Source of the DNA: Flabesymbios commensalis
Taxonomy: Eukaryota; Annelida; Polychaeta; Terebellida; Flabelligeridae
Reading direction: 5' to 3'
Length of the DNA stretch: 64,000 nucleotides
NCBI GenBank assembly: GCA_964017125.1
Contig: OZ024902.1
Location: 51,093,914 to 51,157,913 of the forward strand
Part shown: positions 46,312 through 56,610 of the stretch, one piece after another
How positions within the stretch are numbered: position 1 is the stretch's first letter
Layout: each line of letters starts with the position of its first letter
Translations under genes and position numbers: made by a program
The notes under the pieces: generated by a model
Database searches by the model: none
The model's input: only the letters and a program-made list of their open reading frames with translations
Told to the model about the DNA's origin: nothing

Positions 46312-47043
46312 CTATCGGAATTCCGTCAATTCCCGATGCTTTACCTTTTTTATTTTAATTAGAGCTTTCTCTACTTCGTCCATTTTAATTTTACAATTGA
46401 GAATGTCATTGGATATGTCATATTTATATGTATCGATAGGTATTCCTTTTTGAATAATTTTGAGTTTCATACCAGTGTTTTGGCCCGTAGGTGGCACACT
46501 TTGTTTTAAAAAACAATCATAAAATTGGTGTAATTCAATTGTTGTATCGCGTCGTTTTTGACGTTGCAGACGTTTCCAGAAACCCCAATAATCTTTAGGA
46601 TTATTACTACACATCTTTTCAAGATTTAATTTCAAGTTTGTATTATAGTTTCGTTTTTTTCTTTGAACCATGCGTTTGTAGTCGTTGCACAAGGTATGGT
46701 GGTAATTGTTGTTATCTGTGTCTGTTAGGTTAGCTTGCTTAGCATAAGTATTTATAGTTTTTCTAAGCTTATTACACTCGGAATCAAACCAGGCATTGGT
46801 TAGCATTTGCTTCTCTGAGCTGTTGTTGGTGTTAATGTTGACTTTTTGGAGAATAGCAAAAGATGCATTATTGATCAGATTTTGAATGAGCTCACATATA
46901 TGATCACTTGATCGATCGGAGGTGGCATTTAATGTCAAATGATCTATTATCTTAATGCACTCATCATTTCGTAGAGATAACTTATATTGGTCAATTCGCG
47001 ATACACTACAAATATATTTATGATAAGCTTTATACTCAGCCAC
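46312..47043 (-). pseudogene. LINE B ORF2: region between endonuclease and RT
   Basis: 244 residues, typical EN-RT linker: AWFDSECNKLRKTINTYAKQ, YKRMVQRKKRNYNTNLKLNL, NNPKDYWGFWKRLQRQKR, then CKIKMDEVEKALIKIKKVK leading into RT. Basic and Asn-rich. A frame change separates it from the endonuclease and from the RT. Confidence 0.75.
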
Positions 47044-47129
47044 ATGGTCATAAGCTTTTATAGATTTATTTGTATTGCAAAATGGCTGAACTTTGAGGCT
47101 AAACTCGATTGGGCAATGATCAGATTCGA

Positions 47130-47969
47130 CTAATTAAGGAATAATTGCAAAGTTTTTTTTATCATACTAAGACAGTTTGGTTCAAATAGCATGTACTCTA
47201 TTACACTACTCCCATTTCTATTAAAAAATGTAAAAGAGCCTCTGTGTTTATCCTGGTAAAGTCTACCATTTGCAATAATAAAACCTGTATTTTTACAAAG
47301 TTCTAATAACAGTTTACCGTAGGTATTCGCCTTGGTATCCATGTTATATCGCTGAGAATCAGCTAGGATATCAGAGCTTACAAAGTTTAGCTGACCACCA
47401 TTAAACGCAGTATATTCATCTGTTATAAAGTCCGATAGGTTACTGGTGCGGGCATTAAAGTCCCAACAAAGAAAAACGTCATGATTGTTTACATATTTAC
47501 TATATTCAAGTTCAATAATGTCAAAAATATCCTGCTTGATGCCAATATAACTGGAATCTATCGGTCGTACATAAACTACACCAACCATTAGTTTTTTATT
47601 AGTATTTATATTAATACAGTCTTTAAATATGATCCACACTAAACACTCGTTAACTCTTTTGATTTCAATACGTTTGTTTAACCAATTAGCAATTAAAATA
47701 GCAATACCACCAGAGGAGCGCTTTGCTTTTTTATGTCTCAATGTCCGCGCAAAATTATAAGCTGTATAATTTGCGAATTGAATAGACTTCTGTGGATCTA
47801 ACATACTTTCAACTGAACAAACAATATCATGCTGACAAATGTACTCACATACATGTCTGTTTTGTAACTTATCTGTTATTCCCCGAATGTTCCAGAACAG
47901 TATGTTAACACAATGGCACTGTGACGAATTCACAGGCACGGGAATGTCTGAAAAGGTTGGATTGTTCAT
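47130..47969 (-). pseudogene. LINE B ORF2: APE-type endonuclease
   Basis: 280-residue stretch starting at an ATG that overlaps the ORF1 stop (TAATG). Endonuclease blocks: CVNILFWNIRGI (Asn), CSVESML (Glu), SSGGIAILIANWL, LMVGVVYVRP, VFLCWDFNARTSNL (GDFNAR in active members, here WDFNAR) and GSFTFFNRNGSSVIEYM (usually S.IDY, here IEY). The substitutions at the last two catalytic positions suggest an inactive nuclease. The frame ends at 47130. Confidence 0.8.
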
Positions 47970-48665
47970 TAACTCCGTTGAGTGTCGTTGTATTTGTGAA
48001 AATTTAGTGCCATTTCAATATCCCGTGCCATCAAGTCTCTCCCTTGGTTGTTTAAATGCAGTTTGTCAACACTGTAGTGAGTTTTGCGGCATCGAGTGAA
48101 GATGCTGCTGTTTATATAATTTATTCTGTCTGTCTTTTTTGATTTATATTCAAGATATGCATAAAGTTTAAAATATTTTCATTTATTTCTGGTTTGTCCC
48201 AACGCAGAGGTAAACCGGCAACATAAATCTGGGCTTCACGGTTCAGAGACAACGCCTGGTCTAGTAGATTGTCATATGAAATAATAGTCTTCCCAAGTGT
48301 ACTATTAGCCAAATCATTTGTTCCACAAATGAGAACTATTTTATCACTGTCCTTGTATCCGTCGTTAATTCCTAGATCTTTACTAATTCTGTTGATTGTT
48401 GCCCCACGTTTGACATAAGAGCAGGTTTTCCTAGTCCTGTTTTTAAATCTACGTCCTATGCCGGCTCCGAGAGAGCTGCTGATTAAAGTAGTTTTACCTT
48501 GTATTTTATCACCTTCATCTTTCGCTTTCGTTGCTTTTGTATGATCCAATGTAGGCCTAGGAGTTGCTGATTTTCTCAAATTTGCGACTTCGGTTTTAGG
48601 CCTAGTGGTTACGGCGTTATCGGTCAGTACATGAGTAGTTGCTGTAGTAGGTCTACAGGATTGCG
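47969..48665 (-). pseudogene. LINE B ORF1: SGNH/GDSL esterase-like domain
   Basis: Minus strand. SSSLGAGIGRRFKNRTRKTC matches block I of SGNH hydrolases (GDSL in typical members), KIVLICGTNDLANSTLG is block III (GxND), IYVAGLPLRWDKPE follows. After one frameshift near 48120, DKLHLNNQGRDLMARDIEMA carries the block V Asp and His. Esterase domains in ORF1 are known for CR1-like LINEs. The N-terminus is lost: the first 16 or so residues of the open frame belong to LINE A. The stop TAA (47971-47969) overlaps the ORF2 ATG. Confidence 0.75.
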
Positions 48666-48667
48666 GT

Positions 48668-49325
48668 TGCAAAATAAATGTATTCGAATTATAACAAAAA
48701 ACAAAATGTTTGCCCATACTGATCCACTATTTAAGAACTTGCATATTTTAAAAGCATAGGATATTTTTAAAATACAGCAATTTAAATTATACTACAAATA
48801 CTTAAAACACACTTTGCCCACATTCTTTCTGAATCTCCAGTTTAGAACAAGTGGACATAATTATAATACAAGGAATCAAGATCTATATAAATGTCGTATA
48901 AAACATGAATTTGCTAGACAGCGCTTATTATATAATATACCCGATGCAATCAATAACTGCCCAACAAATATAAAGAAAAAGATTTTTACTCACAGCTTGC
49001 AAGGTGTCATCACTTATGCAAAATCATCAATATTAAAGAGCTACGACAGTATTTGTCATATTCCTCGGTGCTATGTTTGTAGCGCAATTCAATAATATAT
49101 GTTTGTGTATTACAACAAATTTTCCGTCTTTTTAATTATCATATTGCCTATACTTTACAGTCTGATAGAGCGTTATTTTTTGAAGGTTCTAATTTACCCG
49201 TTAAGTTCTAGTATTTATTGCAACTGAATTCTCAAATGTATTAGTCATTTTTTTTTATAATTAACTTTCATGATACTTAGGCCTACTATTATATAATAGT
49301 TTTTCTATTCACAATATGAATCTGT
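48668..49325 (+). pseudogene. LINE A, 3' part after the LINE B insertion
   Basis: Resumes LQNKCIRIITKNKMFAHTDP, LFKNLHILKA, one stop, then DIFKIQQFKLYYKYLKHTLP and GHNYNTRNQDLYKCRIKHEF, ending LQGVITYAKSSILKSY near 49058 with the stop at 49095. This is the usual LINE C-terminal tail (AHTDPLF, HNYNTR). It joins directly to KLTDR at 43725, showing that the two pieces were one copy. The remaining 230 bp is 3' UTR. Confidence 0.85.
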
Positions 49326-49329
49326 ATCT

Positions 49330-50026
49330 AGCCGCCCGCCATCAATTTTTTTAATGGCTGCGGCAACCATTTTGTTTTTAATGGATTCATCCCAAAAGTT
49401 AATCAGATCATCAAATATACTTAGAGAACAACCATACCAAATTTAAATGCAATCCAAACAACGGTTCATAAGTTATCGTGCCCACAAACTTCTTAGGCTG
49501 CCATCTTGGAAAATAGCCGCTTATGACTTAATGTCAAAAAAATATATAGGATAAATTACTCAGGCACTCAGTTAACTTTTAGTAATAGCTGAATTTCTAA
49601 GCGCCTGCCCGCCCGCCGTCAATTTTTTTTAAAAATGGCTGTTGCAGCCATTTTGTTTTTAATGGATTCATCGCAAAAGTTAATCAGATCATGAGAAATA
49701 CCTAGAGAACAACCATACTAAATTTGAATGCAGTCCAACCAACGGTTCATAAGTTATCGTGCCCACAAGCTTTTTAGGCGGCCATCTTGGGAAATGGCCG
49801 CTTATGTCTTGGTGCCAAAAAAAAATATATAGGATGAATTGCCCAGGCACATAAGTCATGTCTGTAGAAATAAACAAAATAATTTTGCTAACTTTTTAGT
49901 AAGAGCTGAATTTCCGTCTGACTGCCCACCTCTGGTGATCACTATACCCCACGGCCGACTGAGGGGTAAAGACTGTCCTCGCGCGGCTCCAAACCCGAGT
50001 CCTCTGCACCATGATATATAAATGTA
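49330..50026 (+). repeat. Mosaic tandem repeat, right block
   Basis: Continues the left block: units at 49352 and 49625 with ATGGCTGCGGCAACCATTTT / GCGGCCATCTTGGGAAATGG, then GGTGATCACTATACCCCACG and, at 49982, GGCTCCAAACCCGAGTCCTC, which mirrors GCTCCAAAACCCGAGACCAC at 41440 in the same orientation. Confidence 0.65.
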
Positions 50027-50319
50027 GTGTATACCAGTTCCTAACTCGAGAATTGTGACTTTTCAAGTGACAATACTATTTGGGCTAGGTTTTATGAGTT
50101 TTGTGGCGGCCATTTTGAATTTTGTTGGGTTTTTTTTATTGTGACAGATTGATTAGAATTTTGCATATTGGCATCCATTTAGAGCTGTAATTTTAGACTT
50201 TAGACTTCGGACTTCAGGATTCAAATTTCAGAAGTCCCTACTGAGCTTTTGCACTTTTAAATAGATATTTTTTTGTTTGTCAAATGGAATCGCATTAAGA
50301 GTGCCCAGTACACACTCTG

Positions 50320-50408
50320 ACTTGTTTCTTTGTTGACTTAATGTTATATCACTATCCGCGATGCTAGCCCAACATTAAAACAACATTGATTCAACGTTTC
50401 GTGTTTGA
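50320..50408 (+). mobile_element. Right half of hairpin MITE
   Basis: TTGACTTAATGTTATATCAC then ATGCTAGCCCAACATTAAAA and TTGATTCAACGTTTCGTGTT. A sister of 34876-34953; both share the same left break. Confidence 0.5.
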
Positions 50409-50693
50409 ATAGAATTGCTACTGTTATTGTAGCATTTGAAAGGTTTCAACTGTCCATAACAAAAATACAATATTGGTTCAATACTGGGCCACTGACTGTG
50501 CCTCTGCCCCGGAATGAAACATTGGATGAAATTAATTTATTTTATTATGAGATCTAGAGACTAAAGGGTGGAGTTGGTCTGCACATAGGGGAATTCTGTT
50601 CACCTTCATTCAAGCGTTTGAATGGAGAATCACCCAGCATGTACACCAGTGAACCAACATTGGACCCTATTATAGGCCTAATACCGTGCAAGC

Positions 50694-50812
50694 CAAAAGG
50701 CAGTATCTGCTCACTTTACAAGTAAGCATATACTGCCTTTTTCATTTGAAGAGCAGCTTAGTACTGTATCTGCTCACTTTACAAGTAAGCAGAAACTGCC
50801 TTTTGCCATTCT
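50694..50812 (+). repeat. Two CAGTATCTGCTCAC palindromes
   Basis: 50694-50740 and 50761-50812: AAGGCAGTATCTGCTCACTT ... AAGTAAGCATATACTGCCTT, and a second copy. Related to 62333-62396 and, degraded, to 34480-34520. Confidence 0.6.
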
Positions 50813-50990
50813 AGAGCATAGTGATCCGAAAAGTCCTGGATAAATCCGGAAGAACATGCTGGAAGACTTAGAAAACTCATAGCACGCCTCCTGACTGCTC
50901 TGGGAATATGGTGTCTAAATCCCATGTTGATTGGATAAAAATACAGGGAGAAATAGATTCTAACAAAACCTGCACAGAATAATACATATA

Positions 50991-51345
50991 CTTGTTTTTT
51001 TAAATGTTTTTTTCTTATCTCCCGAAATTATCTGTTTTTTTCCAGAAATCTGCAACAGTCTAATGCGTGCGCTGGGCAGAAAAAAAAACTTGTTTTTTTT
51101 GGTAATGCGACAAAATAAAAAAACTTTTAACTTGTTTTAAAAAAAGTTATATGTGGGCGATGAAAAAAACAAGCAAAATAAAAACATAGCTGGGAAAATA
51201 TTTTTTTCATCTCCTGAAATATACTTGTTTTTTTAAATGTTTTTTCTTATCTCCCGAAATTATCTGTTTTTTTCCAGAAATCTGCAGCTATCTAATGCGC
51301 GCGCTGGGCAGAAAAAACAAGTTGTTTTTGGTAATGCGCGGCCTA
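50991..51345 (+). repeat. Direct duplication, 233-bp period
   Basis: 50991-51112 and 51224-51345 are about 90 % identical: CTTATCTCCCGAAATTATCT, TTTTTTTCCAGAAATCTGCA, then CGCGCTGGGCAGAAAAAA. Between them is similar T-rich text. No coding sequence. Confidence 0.7.
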
Positions 51346-51798
51346 AATCTAATGCGCGCGCTCATCTAAAACAGAAAAAATTAACATAGTGGCCTAAATA
51401 GGACAGAGACTCAGGCAAAATAAACTTAATAGGCTAGGCCTAAGGCCGAGCCTAAAAATGGCCACCACATGAAAACTACTCACGGCATATATAGGCTATA
51501 TTGGCTTCCAATTCAACAAACATTACACATAGGGGCCTAGGCTCTATTTACGCCATTTACAATGTATACAATGCATTAATATATTAGCCTATTAGATTTA
51601 TGTATTCCATTTGTCTTTATTTGAAACAATCAAGCGGTTGTCATACTGTTAGCATACACAGAATGTGGGCCCGCAGTTGCTGATCAATTATCATCAAAGT
51701 AAAATGATGAAGTCGTTACAGGTCGATGGTGAGGCGTTAAAAGGCGACAGCGATTTGTCAAAGGACAATGGCGAGGCGTTAAAAGGCGGCGACGAGGT
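51346..51798. other. Non-coding stretch with short repeated GAGGCGTTAAAAGGCG
   Basis: 51730-51790 repeats GGCGAGGCGTTAAAAGGCG-like words twice. Nothing else seen; AGGCCTA words are frequent. Confidence 0.5.
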
Positions 51799-51901
51799 AC
51801 CGAATAATTTTCACTCACTTGAAGTTGTGGATCGCGTCAGCGAGACACAACTTCAAGTGGGTGAAAATTCAAATTGAATAATTTGGCGGCTGAAGGGTTA
51901 A
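51799..51901 (+). mobile_element. Right end of a type B TTAA element
   Basis: Hairpin CACTTGAAGTTGTGGATCGC ... ACACAACTTCAAGTGGGTG followed by ATTTGGCGGCTGAAGGGTTAA. The left part is missing. Confidence 0.65.
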
Positions 51902-52131
51902 TACTCCAAGTAATAGCTCACAAAGAGAATAGCCCATACACACGTGTCAATCCTCAAACATCTGGGGGGGGGGGGGGGGGTATGCGAGTTAATTTACTTC
52001 TTTGCGCTTCTCTCTATTAAATACGCAGGATCCAGAACATTGGGCAAGTAAAACGCATGGCCATATCACAATCATTATCGATTTGGTCACATTCCTAGTG
52101 TTTGGCGGCAGGAAATACATGCTACCTCGAG

Positions 52132-52327
52132 TTAACCCTTACAGCGCGGGCATCCACTTTGGTTGCCGCACTGTAAGAATAAACATATTGATAATGGCCG
52201 TAGACCCATAACATAGGTATTCAAATGACGCGGAAAAAGCTAACTAAGCCATTTATGGTGATTTAAAATTGGAAAAACCCTTAGGTCTCTGTGCTTTTAC
52301 AACATATTTCAGCGCTTTAAGGGTTAA
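52132..52327 (+). mobile_element. TTAA-flanked MITE, GCGC family (type D)
   Basis: 196 bp, TTAACCCTTACAGCGCGGGC ... CAGCGCTTTAAGGGTTAA. Shares ATGGCCGTAGACCCATAACA and AGGTATTCAAATGACGCGGA with 751-980 and 24715-24905. Confidence 0.75.
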
Positions 52328-52422
52328 TCCGTCTCTGATTTTTAACCGTCAGATCACTGATATCAACTACACTTAGTGTTTCCATGTTTGCATTTCCAAT
52401 TTTTAAAAGTAAAGTATATCAT

Positions 52423-52638
52423 CCTAACCCTTGAAGCCTCGAAATAGTTTTGCACAAACCACGGAGGGTTTTTTCAATTTGAAATCATCAGTGATGTCTT
52501 AGTTAGCTTTTTCCGCTTCATTTGAATACCTGAGTTATGGGTCTACAGCTATTATAAATATGTGTACTCTTACAGTGCGAGGATCGACTTTATACGTCAG
52601 AATTTGACGTCTACAGACGTCAGAGTTCTGATGGTTAA
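52423..52638 (-). mobile_element. TTAA-type MITE, type D, reverse orientation
   Basis: CTAACCCTTGAAGCC ... TCTGATGGTTAA. It contains the reverse complement of the family's TATTCAAATG / CATAACTCAG part and the GACTTTATACGTCAGAAT hairpin at the right. Just 96 bp from the forward copy at 52132. Confidence 0.65.
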
Positions 52639-53120
52639 TACTAAATAGGCCTAGTATTTTGTTGATTTATTGCTGAAATGGCTGACGAGTGTGTATTATA
52701 GGCCTACATTAGGCCTAAATACCGCTGCAGTAAAAACCGCCAACACACACTACTTGTTTTTCGAAGCTCACCAGAGGACGCTGTGACATGCATGTAGTTG
52801 TAAGAATTAAAGACAACGATTATTAAACCTGGAATATAATATTTATTCAGAAAAAAACTCTGCTTCGAACAATTTTTAATTGGCAAATACTTTAAAATAA
52901 CTAGCAAATGCTAGCATCACAGATAAATGCACATATCATTATGCAGCATATTATATTTTTAATCTTAAATACAATATTTTTTTTTGTTGTGCATTATTTG
53001 TCTGCTAATTTTCATTCATTTAAGGAATTCACTATGTGGCAGTGACTGTTAAATTTGACAATTCTCAAACTTTTGTACCAAAGAAAAACGGGCCTTGTCC
53101 ACGAGTAGTTTTATCAACAT

Positions 53121-53358
53121 TTAACCCTTTAAACGCCAAATTATATAATTGGAATTTTCACCCACTTGAAGTTGTGTCTCGCTGACGCGATCCACAACTT
53201 CAAGTGAGTGAAAATTATTCAGATTTGACAAAAGGAAGGTCAAAAAATTTCAAATCTTACCGACTTTTTTATCACCAACAGGTTTGAAAGCTGATATGTA
53301 ATGTGCTAATAAAAATGTAAAAAACGAATATGGACGGCACCGGCGGTTAAAGGGTTAA
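53121..53358 (+). mobile_element. Complete type B TTAA MITE
   Basis: 238 bp from TTAACCCTTTAAACGCC to GGCGGTTAAAGGGTTAA, with a perfect hairpin at the left (CACTTGAAGTTGTGTCTCGC / GCGATCCACAACTTCAAGTG). The right half is unique to the family (GTGCTAATAAAAATG). Confidence 0.8.
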
Positions 53359-54058
53359 TCAACTCTGGTGTGGTGGTTGATACTACCGCCTGTTAGTTCC
53401 CCTGTGTTAGTTCCCCTTTTTTTGTATTTAGGATTCAAAGAAGCAAAATGTTTCCTTTCATCCTGTCGAAAAGATTCGAAATTATTGTGGGAAACCTCCG
53501 ACGACAGGTAGGCCTACCGAGCTCGACCTCAGATCTAGACCGGAGGTCTAAGACGTAAATGGAGCGAGTAGCTTCATTTTCGTCTTAGGCCTCCAGGTCT
53601 ACCTCAGACCACCAGGAATTACATTTCTGCGTCTGAAGGATAATTTCATGTGATTCATCTGTAAAATACTCTGGAGTCGCTCCTGGTCCAGTTAAGCCTG
53701 TATATCAACAAAAGTGGCCTAGAGTCCCATTCTGTCATCGGTCCAATTTTACCGATGGCCAAGGTAGACCGTAATGTAAACAACTCGGTTCAAACCATGG
53801 AACATACAGCTATATTTTCATGCACGTTCATTTAGTAAAAGGGGTTAGATAAAAAAAATATTAAAACATCAGCAGAGACAATATGTACTGTAGAACAAGC
53901 GTTCCTAACATGATGGACAACGGCAACAAATGCGTGATAGATTATGCATGTAAATTCCAAGGGAACATAATTATACAATTATTGTTTAATTGCAGGCCTG
54001 TGCCTACATACTATTAAACAGTCAGTGTATCGTGTGTCCGTCAATATTAAAATGTATA
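53359..54058. other. Non-coding stretch
   Basis: Holds an imperfect palindrome at 53505-53620 (CTCAGATCTAGACCGGAGGT ... ACGTCTTAGGCCTCCAGGTC-like). An ATG-headed 20-codon stretch (53449) ends at CAG/gtaggc, but nothing supports it as an exon. Confidence 0.45.
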
Positions 54059-54162
54059 TCCCAGCGGACACAAGATGCTGAATCAATGTTGGTTTAGCGT
54101 TGGTCCACCGTCTACGACGCTGGACCAGCGTCAAACAAGTATTGATTCAACGTGTGCTGGGA
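54059..54162 (+). mobile_element. Hairpin MITE, CCCAGCAAACAC family
   Basis: TCCCAGCGGACACAAGATGC ... ATTCAACGTGTGCTGGGA, core TCCACCGTCTACGACGCTGG. Confidence 0.75.
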
Positions 54163-54452
54163 TAGGCGGTTGCAGGTTTTTGTCTGGGACAAAATAAACA
54201 GGAAGCATCATGATCATTAACCAATAATTTGCAATAAAAATACCATTGCACCGGTCAGATTATGTGGCCTGTATCTGTAAGCATTTCGATACAGTCGTAT
54301 AAATACACCTGTCAGCTTTTCACGTCCGCCCCGATCTTCCTCTCGATACAGAAATACTTTCATAATATCATAAGAACGTTGGAAATTAGTTATCAGAGAA
54401 TGAGTATGTGTATATTGTTAGAAATGTAAAGGTCGGTAAGAGCAAATGTTCT

Positions 54453-54701
54453 TTAAGCCTTTAAGCACGCACGATGCATTAAAGCATCATTTTATATCCC
54501 TGAAAACAGACTTAATTTTCCTACAACTAAGGGTTTTATAATGAAAATCTCCATAAAACAGGGTTACCAATACATGACAATTTTCTTAATTTGTCAACCA
54601 CATCAAATCATCTTCATTCACTACAAGGCTGAATTGCGACAGAAATTCGCGGCTTGCAGTGGATGAGATGACAATGGTAAATTCAGGCTTGAAAGGGTTA
54701 A
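54453..54701 (-). mobile_element. TTAA-flanked MITE, type E, reverse orientation
   Basis: 249 bp from TTAAGCCTTTAAGCACGCAC to TTCAGGCTTGAAAGGGTTAA. It matches 24035-24286 reversed (CATTAAAGCATCATTTTA, CCCTGAAAACA). Confidence 0.7.
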
Positions 54702-54732
54702 TAACAGTATTTTACTGTGTTGTTTGGACATG

Positions 54733-54978
54733 TTAACCCTTTAACCGCCGGTGTCGCATATATTCGGGTTTTCATTTTTTATTAGCACATTAAGTACCTC
54801 CTTTTAAACATGTTAAATATAAAATATGACATCAATCAGCAATATCTGAAAACAGCTGACCTCCATTTTGTCAAATCTGAATAATTTTCACCCACTTGAA
54901 CTTGTGGATCGCGTCAGCGGGACACAACTTCAGGTGGGTGGAAATTCATATTGAATAATTTGGCGGTAAAAGGGTTAA
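54733..54978 (-). mobile_element. Complete type B TTAA MITE, reverse orientation
   Basis: 246 bp, TTAACCCTTTAACCGCCGGT to TTTGGCGGTAAAAGGGTTAA. The hairpin (CACTTGAACTTGTGGATCGC / ACACAACTTCAGGTGGG) is at the right. Only 31 bp after the type E element. Confidence 0.8.
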
Positions 54979-55666
54979 ACATAGTCCTATATATGTGAAA
55001 ATGTATGAAAACTGCAAAAAGTACAACAATTTATTGCGTGAAGGGCTGTTCTTGTGTGCATCATGTGCATGGGTACATGTTATTTCGGAATGTTCATTGA
55101 CTTCAGCGCCTCTGAGCTTGACTCGCCGATGATTTAGGGTCTATGGAAGTGACTTAAATAAATTGAATTTTGAATTACGTTTGTAACAAGCATTTAAGTG
55201 TCACATCTCACACTTTATCAGAACTGGACATGCCAGCCGTCATTAATTACATGCTACTTTCAAATTTATTTGATCTTGAAGTCTTAAAGTTGTTGAATGT
55301 GTTGACAATAGACACTTCCAAGTTCCAATGTTAGTCGCACGAGCACACGCCCTGAGAAATGTATACATGTGCTGTTTGTATAGAGCTTAATCTAGTTGAA
55401 AAACAAGACACAGTTGAATATTTTTTTAGGAAATACGTAGGGTTAATTTAAAAAAAAAATTGAGCATGGTTCAAGAAAATGCAAGTGAAGGAAAATCATG
55501 TTGTCGAGTAAAATAAAAAAATAAAAAAAATAAACCAACGGACTAAAAACAAAGCACTTTGTTCATCCAGCATTGACTGTAAGCTGATATTGAGCCAAAG
55601 TTGGACAGACGTCCAGAGATTCATGACAGAAATACACCTTTAATCACATAAACTATGATATACTAT
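54979..55666. other. Non-coding stretch
   Basis: AT-rich; no gene or repeat recognised apart from A-rich runs at 55450 and 55510. Confidence 0.55.
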
Positions 55667-55773
55667 GCAGCAGACACAAAACGTTGAATCAATGCAGGTT
55701 TAACGTTGGTCCACCGTCTACGATGTTGGACAAACGTAAACCAACATTGATTAAAAGTTTTGTGTCTGTTGGG
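55667..55773 (+). mobile_element. Hairpin MITE, CCCAGCAAACAC family
   Basis: 107 bp, GCAGCAGACACAAAACGTTG ... AGTTTTGTGTCTGTTGGG, core TCCACCGTCTACGATGTTGG. Confidence 0.75.
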
Positions 55774-55824
55774 TATGCAGGATTTTCCAGCACGTTTATC
55801 ACAGAGTGCTCTATCACAGGTTGA

Positions 55825-55910
55825 CCCAGCAAACACAACGTCGTACCAACTTCGAAGACGTTGGGCCGACGTTGTACAAACGTTATACAAATGTTTTGTG
55901 TTTGCTGGGG
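55825..55910 (+). mobile_element. Hairpin MITE, ACAAATGTT subtype
   Basis: 86 bp, CCCAGCAAACACAACGTCG ... ATGTTTTGTGTTTGCTGGG, with GGGCCGACGTTGTACAAACG. Asymmetric: the left arm is shorter than the right. Same subtype as 23028-23136. Confidence 0.7.
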
Positions 55911-56363
55911 AATCGATTCATTTTGCAGAAATAGATTGTCTGATAGTCTTATCTCACACAGTGTGCTGAATAATCGTCACAAACCAATTATTAATATTCC
56001 AATTAAAATGCATCATTAAACTGATAATTATATCACAGCATTCACATGTATTTGTACAGTTATCGCTTTCTAAAAACATCATAAATAAAGACGTTTCGCG
56101 ATTGATCAGAGTATCATAACGACGACATTGTATTAATGTTATATAACTTTTTGGAACCAGAAATCAACTGCTGAAAACATTGTGGAGAAAAATGAAGTAA
56201 GTTGTGACAATGTTTCGGCAAATATGAATTATAATAATTATTCAAAAACATGAGATGTATACCGTTTACAAAGAATTTGAGTAGATGGTGTAGGCGTGAC
56301 TACACTGATGATCCCACTTTTCATTCGATTAATTTCGTTCAGAGTTGTATCTTATTTTTCTCT

Positions 56364-56610
56364 TTAACCCTTTAACCGCCAAATTATTCAATCTGAATTT
56401 TCACCCACTTGAAGTTGTGTCTCGCTGACGCGATCCACAACTTCAAGTGAGTGAAAATTATTCAAATTAAACAAAATGGAGGTCAACTGTTTTCAAATAT
56501 TGCTGATTTATGTCACATTTTATCTTAAACATGTTAAAAAGGTTGCACTTAATGTGCCAATAAAAAAATGAAAACCCGAACATATGCGGCACCGGCTGTT
56601 AAAGAGATAA
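56364..56610 (+). mobile_element. Complete type B TTAA MITE
   Basis: 247 bp, TTAACCCTTTAACCGCCAAA ... ACCGGCTGTTAAAGAGATAA. The left hairpin is almost the same as in 53121-53358; the right end has drifted. Confidence 0.75.

Larger units (their letters stand above)
43728..48667 (-). mobile_element. LINE B, minus strand, inserted in LINE A
   Basis: About 4.9-kb non-LTR retrotransposon. The minus-strand 3' end is AATAAATATCTATCTATC (43728-43745 region), a microsatellite-like tail. The 5' end is truncated inside ORF1 near 48665. Order on the minus strand: ORF1 esterase (48665-47969), endonuclease, linker, reverse transcriptase, C-terminal CCHC region, then an 82-bp minisatellite in the 3' UTR. 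About five frame breaks, so inactive. The RT text (GVMQGGVLSPKLFNEFL, YLLFADDIILFSE) is most like Daphne/CR1-type LINEs, from memory. Confidence 0.85.

Noticed and set aside
48814-49095. Separate small gene of 93 codons
   Set aside because: It is the C-terminal tail of LINE A (HNYNTRNQDLYK, LQGVITYAKS), continuous with the piece before LINE B.
53449-53511. ATG-headed 20-codon stretch followed by CAG/gtaggc, a possible first exon
   Set aside because: No partner exon in phase was found and the stretch is too short to judge.
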